DNA from: an uncultured Angelakisella sp.
Lineage (GTDB): Bacteria; Bacillota; Clostridia; Oscillospirales; Ruminococcaceae
Assembly (NCBI GenBank): GCA_937914895.1
Contig: CALGIL010000333.1
Span: 1 to 14,767 of the forward strand
DNA: 14,767 bases
Direction: 5' to 3'
The position numbers and the translations under genes were made by a program. How positions within the stretch are numbered: the stretch's first letter is position 1; each line of letters begins with the position of its first letter. The notes beneath the pieces are model-generated. The model saw only the letters and a program-made list of their open reading frames with translations, was not told the origin of the DNA and made no database searches. Shown piece by piece: positions 12,791 through 14,767 of this stretch.

Positions 12791-14074
12791 ATGACGGAAA
12801 CCCTCAGCTTCCCCGGTCTTGGCCTTGAGTTTGAAATTGGCCGGGTGGCCTTCAGCATTTTTGGCATCGACATCTACTGGTACGGCCTCCTTTTTGCCGC
12901 GGCCTTTATCTGCGGCATCATTTACTTTCACCTGCGGTCCCGCAGCCTGGGCTTTCACTCCTATGACGGCCTGGATGTGCTGCTGTGGGCCGTGGTGGGC
13001 GGCGTTGTCGGCGCCCGGCTTTACTTTGTCGTCTTCCGCTGGGAGCTGTACAAGGACAACTGGCTGCGCATTTTTGCCTTCCGCGAAGGGGGCCTTGCGC
13101 TGTACGGCGGGGTCATCGGCGCCCTGATTGCGGGCTTTATCGCCTGCCGAATCAAGAAGATGCCCATCCTGCCCCTGCTGGACGCGGGCTTTCCCGCCAT
13201 GCTGCTGGCCCAGGCCATCGGCCGCTGGGGCAACTTCTTCAACATGGAGGCCTTTGGCTGCAACACCACCCTGCCCTGGGGCATGACCTCCCGGTCCATC
13301 GTCAGCTATCTGGTAACCCACGAGGCCCAGCTGGAGGCCCTGGGCATGACCATCGACCCCGCGGTGCCGGTACACCCCACCTTCCTCTACGAATCCATCT
13401 GGAACTTTTTGGGCTTTTTGGTCCTGGCCTTTATCCTGACCCCCAGAAGAAAATATGACGGCCAGGTGTTTTTAGGCTATGTGGCCTGGTACGGCTTTGG
13501 CCGGTATTTTGTGGAGGGCCTGCGCACCGACAGCCTGACCATGGGGGCCACCCGGGTGTCCGAGGCCCTGGGCATCGTATCCTGCGCCGTGGCCCTTGTG
13601 CTCATGGTGGTGTTCTATTTTCTGAATAAGCGGGAACCGAAGCCCGCCTTCCTGGGGCTGTATGTGGAAACCGAGGAAAGCCGGGAGCGGATTTTGCAGG
13701 TGGAGCGCCAGCTGGAGGAAGAAAAGCAGGCCGCCCGGGACAAAAAGGCCGGTGTAAAGGCCGGCGAGCCCGAAGTCCCCTCCCCCGCCGGGGAGAATGC
13801 GGCCCCACCCGAAGCGGAGCCGGCCGAAGAAGGGTCCGACGCCGCCGGCGGCCCGCCGGCGGATGTCACGCCGGATGGATCGGAGGAGCCGTCTGATGGT
13901 ACCGACGGGCCGGAACCTGTGGCCCCGGAGGCATCAAAGGAAGCGACTGATGCCGCTGACGATGCGCCCGCGGACGTGACCCCGAATGCGCGGGAGGAAG
14001 CCAACCAAAAAGCACCGGACGAAGCGCCCGACTCCGCCCCCAAGGAGAATCACGGCGAAAATCAGGAATTCTGA
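12791..14074 (+). CDS. lgt: Prolipoprotein diacylglyceryl transferase Lgt with a long acidic C-terminal tail
   Basis: 427 residues, against about 260-300 for most Lgt proteins. The enzyme moves diacylglycerol from phosphatidylglycerol to the lipobox cysteine of prelipoproteins at the outer face of the membrane. The core spans residues 1-280 with about seven helices. The signature GRWGNFFNME is at 144-153; R145, N148 and E153 correspond to E. coli R143, N146 and E151, and GRYFVEGLR (237-245) supplies the conserved Arg/Glu pair. GGLALYGG (100-107) has Tyr105 where E. coli has His103. Residues 293-322 look like a charged coiled-coil helix. Residues 325-427 are a disordered tail rich in Ala, Pro, Glu and Asp, with PADVTP repeated at 356 and 393. 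AAGGA precedes ATG 12791. The tail is predicted to be cytoplasmic; its role is unknown. Confidence 0.95.
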   Translation: MTETLSFPGLGLEFEIGRVAFSIFGIDIYWYGLLFAAAFICGIIYFHLRSRSLGFHSYDGLDVLLWAVVGGVVGARLYFVVFRWELYKDNWLRIFAFREGGLALYGGVIGALIAGFIACRIKKMPILPLLDAGFPAMLLAQAIGRWGNFFNMEAFGCNTTLPWGMTSRSIVSYLVTHEAQLEALGMTIDPAVPVHPTFLYESIWNFLGFLVLAFILTPRRKYDGQVFLGYVAWYGFGRYFVEGLRTDSLTMGATRVSEALGIVSCAVALVLMVVFYFLNKREPKPAFLGLYVETEESRERILQVERQLEEEKQAARDKKAGVKAGEPEVPSPAGENAAPPEAEPAEEGSDAAGGPPADVTPDGSEEPSDGTDGPEPVAPEASKEATDAADDAPADVTPNAREEANQKAPDEAPDSAPKENHGENQEF

Positions 14075-14107
14075 CAAAGACAGTACACAACAAAAAGGAG
14101 GGCGGCC

Positions 14108-14767
14108 ATGGGACAGATCATCGACGGAAAAGCGGTATCCGCCGCCACCCGGCAGACTCTGAAGGCCCAGGCGGCGCAGCTGGCGGCAAAGGGCGTCACC
14201 CCCGGTCTGGCGGTGGTTCTGGTGGGGGACGACCCGGCGTCCCGGGTGTACGTAAACAACAAAAAGAAGGCCTGCCAGGAGCTGGGCATCTACTCCGAGG
14301 AATACGCCCTGCCGGCGGAAACCACCACCGACCAGCTGCTGGAGCTGGTCCAATCCCTCAACGCCCGGGGGGACATCCACGGCATTTTGGTACAGCTGCC
14401 CCTGCCAAAGCAGATCGACCCCCAGCGCATCCTGCTGGCCATCCACCCCGACAAGGACGTGGACGCCTTTCACCCCTGCAACGTGGGGCGGATTATGATT
14501 GGGGACTATCGCTTTGTGCCCTGCACCCCCGCCGGGGTGATGGCCCTGCTGGACTTTGCCGGGGTGGACATGGAGGGCAAGGAGTGCGTCGTCGTGGGCC
14601 GCAGCAACATTGTGGGCAAGCCCATGGCCATGCTGATGCTCCAGCGCAGCGCCACCGTCACCCTCTGCCACAGCCGCACAAGGGACCTGCCCGGGGTCTG
14701 CCGCCGGGCCGACATCCTTATTGCGGCCACCGGCCGGGCCAAACTAATCACCGCCGACTTTGTAAAG
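14108..14767 (+). CDS. folD: Bifunctional methylenetetrahydrofolate dehydrogenase/cyclohydrolase FolD (partial, C-terminus missing)
   Basis: 220 codons are present and the right edge cuts the gene; full-length FolD is about 280-290 residues. The enzyme interconverts 5,10-methylene-THF, 5,10-methenyl-THF and 10-formyl-THF in the cytoplasm. The active-site segment [14 protein letters not shown] carries Tyr48 and the catalytic Lys52; Gln96 (GILVQLPLP) and Asp119 also fit. The NADP-domain motif [10 protein letters not shown] is at 164-173. The usual DVDGF reads DVDAF (117-121), a Gly-to-Ala change next to the substrate Asp. AAGGAGG stands eight bases before ATG 14108. The gene follows lgt by 33 bp in the same direction, so it is probably co-transcribed. 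Confidence 0.95.
   Translation, partial: MGQIIDGKAVSAATRQTLKAQAAQLAAKGVTPGLAVVLVGDDPASRVYVNNKKKACQELGIYSEEYALPAETTTDQLLELVQSLNARGDIHGILVQLPLPKQIDPQRILLAIHPDKDVDAFHPCNVGRIMIGDYRFVPCTPAGVMALLDFAGVDMEGKECVVVGRSNIVGKPMAMLMLQRSATVTLCHSRTRDLPGVCRRADILIAATGRAKLITADFVK

Overview
The window looks like a chromosomal piece from a member of Bacillota, class Clostridia, probably a gut Oscillospiraceae/Ruminococcaceae relative. The support is the Gram-positive gene content (single-membrane potABCD, the YfmF/YfmH peptidase pair, lgt), strong Shine-Dalgarno sites, a CCA-encoding tRNA gene and GC-rich coding in the right half. The assignment to a family is inference; no marker gene in the window fixes it.

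Left block (1-3144, minus strand): a TetR-type regulator, then two overlapping half-size ABC transporters (each a membrane domain fused to an ATPase), the second cut by the window edge. Two different palindromes lie here. One sits between the tetR promoter and its start codon. The other sits just upstream of the first ABC gene and resembles GTTAG/CTAAC iron-box half-sites. The ABC pair probably works as a heterodimer; it resembles the IrtAB/YbtPQ branch, so siderophore/iron transport is possible but unproven.

Middle block (about 3115-5715): visibly more AT-rich. It opens with a roughly 580-base stretch without a convincing gene but with several strong inverted repeats. A PadR regulator and a six-helix HAAS-domain membrane protein follow, driven by a near-consensus promoter with a PadR-like palindrome between its -35 and -10 boxes. 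The module ends in a large terminator abutting a minus-strand tRNA-Pro(GGG). The last 11 bases of that tRNA plus one flanking base (12 bp) recur as a direct repeat 1.75 kb away, beyond the 3' end of the tRNA. That is the geometry expected of a small element inserted at a tRNA 3' end.

Right block (5681-14767, plus strand): a promoter, a structured leader of about 250 nt, and the polyamine importer operon potA-potB-potC-potD with touching or overlapping genes. PotD is odd: it has no lipobox and carries a C-terminal membrane anchor. After a 262-bp gap come yfmF and yfmH (an M16 peptidase-like pair with a split active site), lgt (lipoprotein diacylglyceryl transferase, with a long acidic tail) and the first 220 codons of folD.

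I found no phage, transposase, CRISPR or defence gene. The most unusual items are the tRNA-Pro repeat around the PadR-HAAS module, the structured pot leader with a possible 31-codon upstream ORF, and the hairpin-rich region at 3115-3692.
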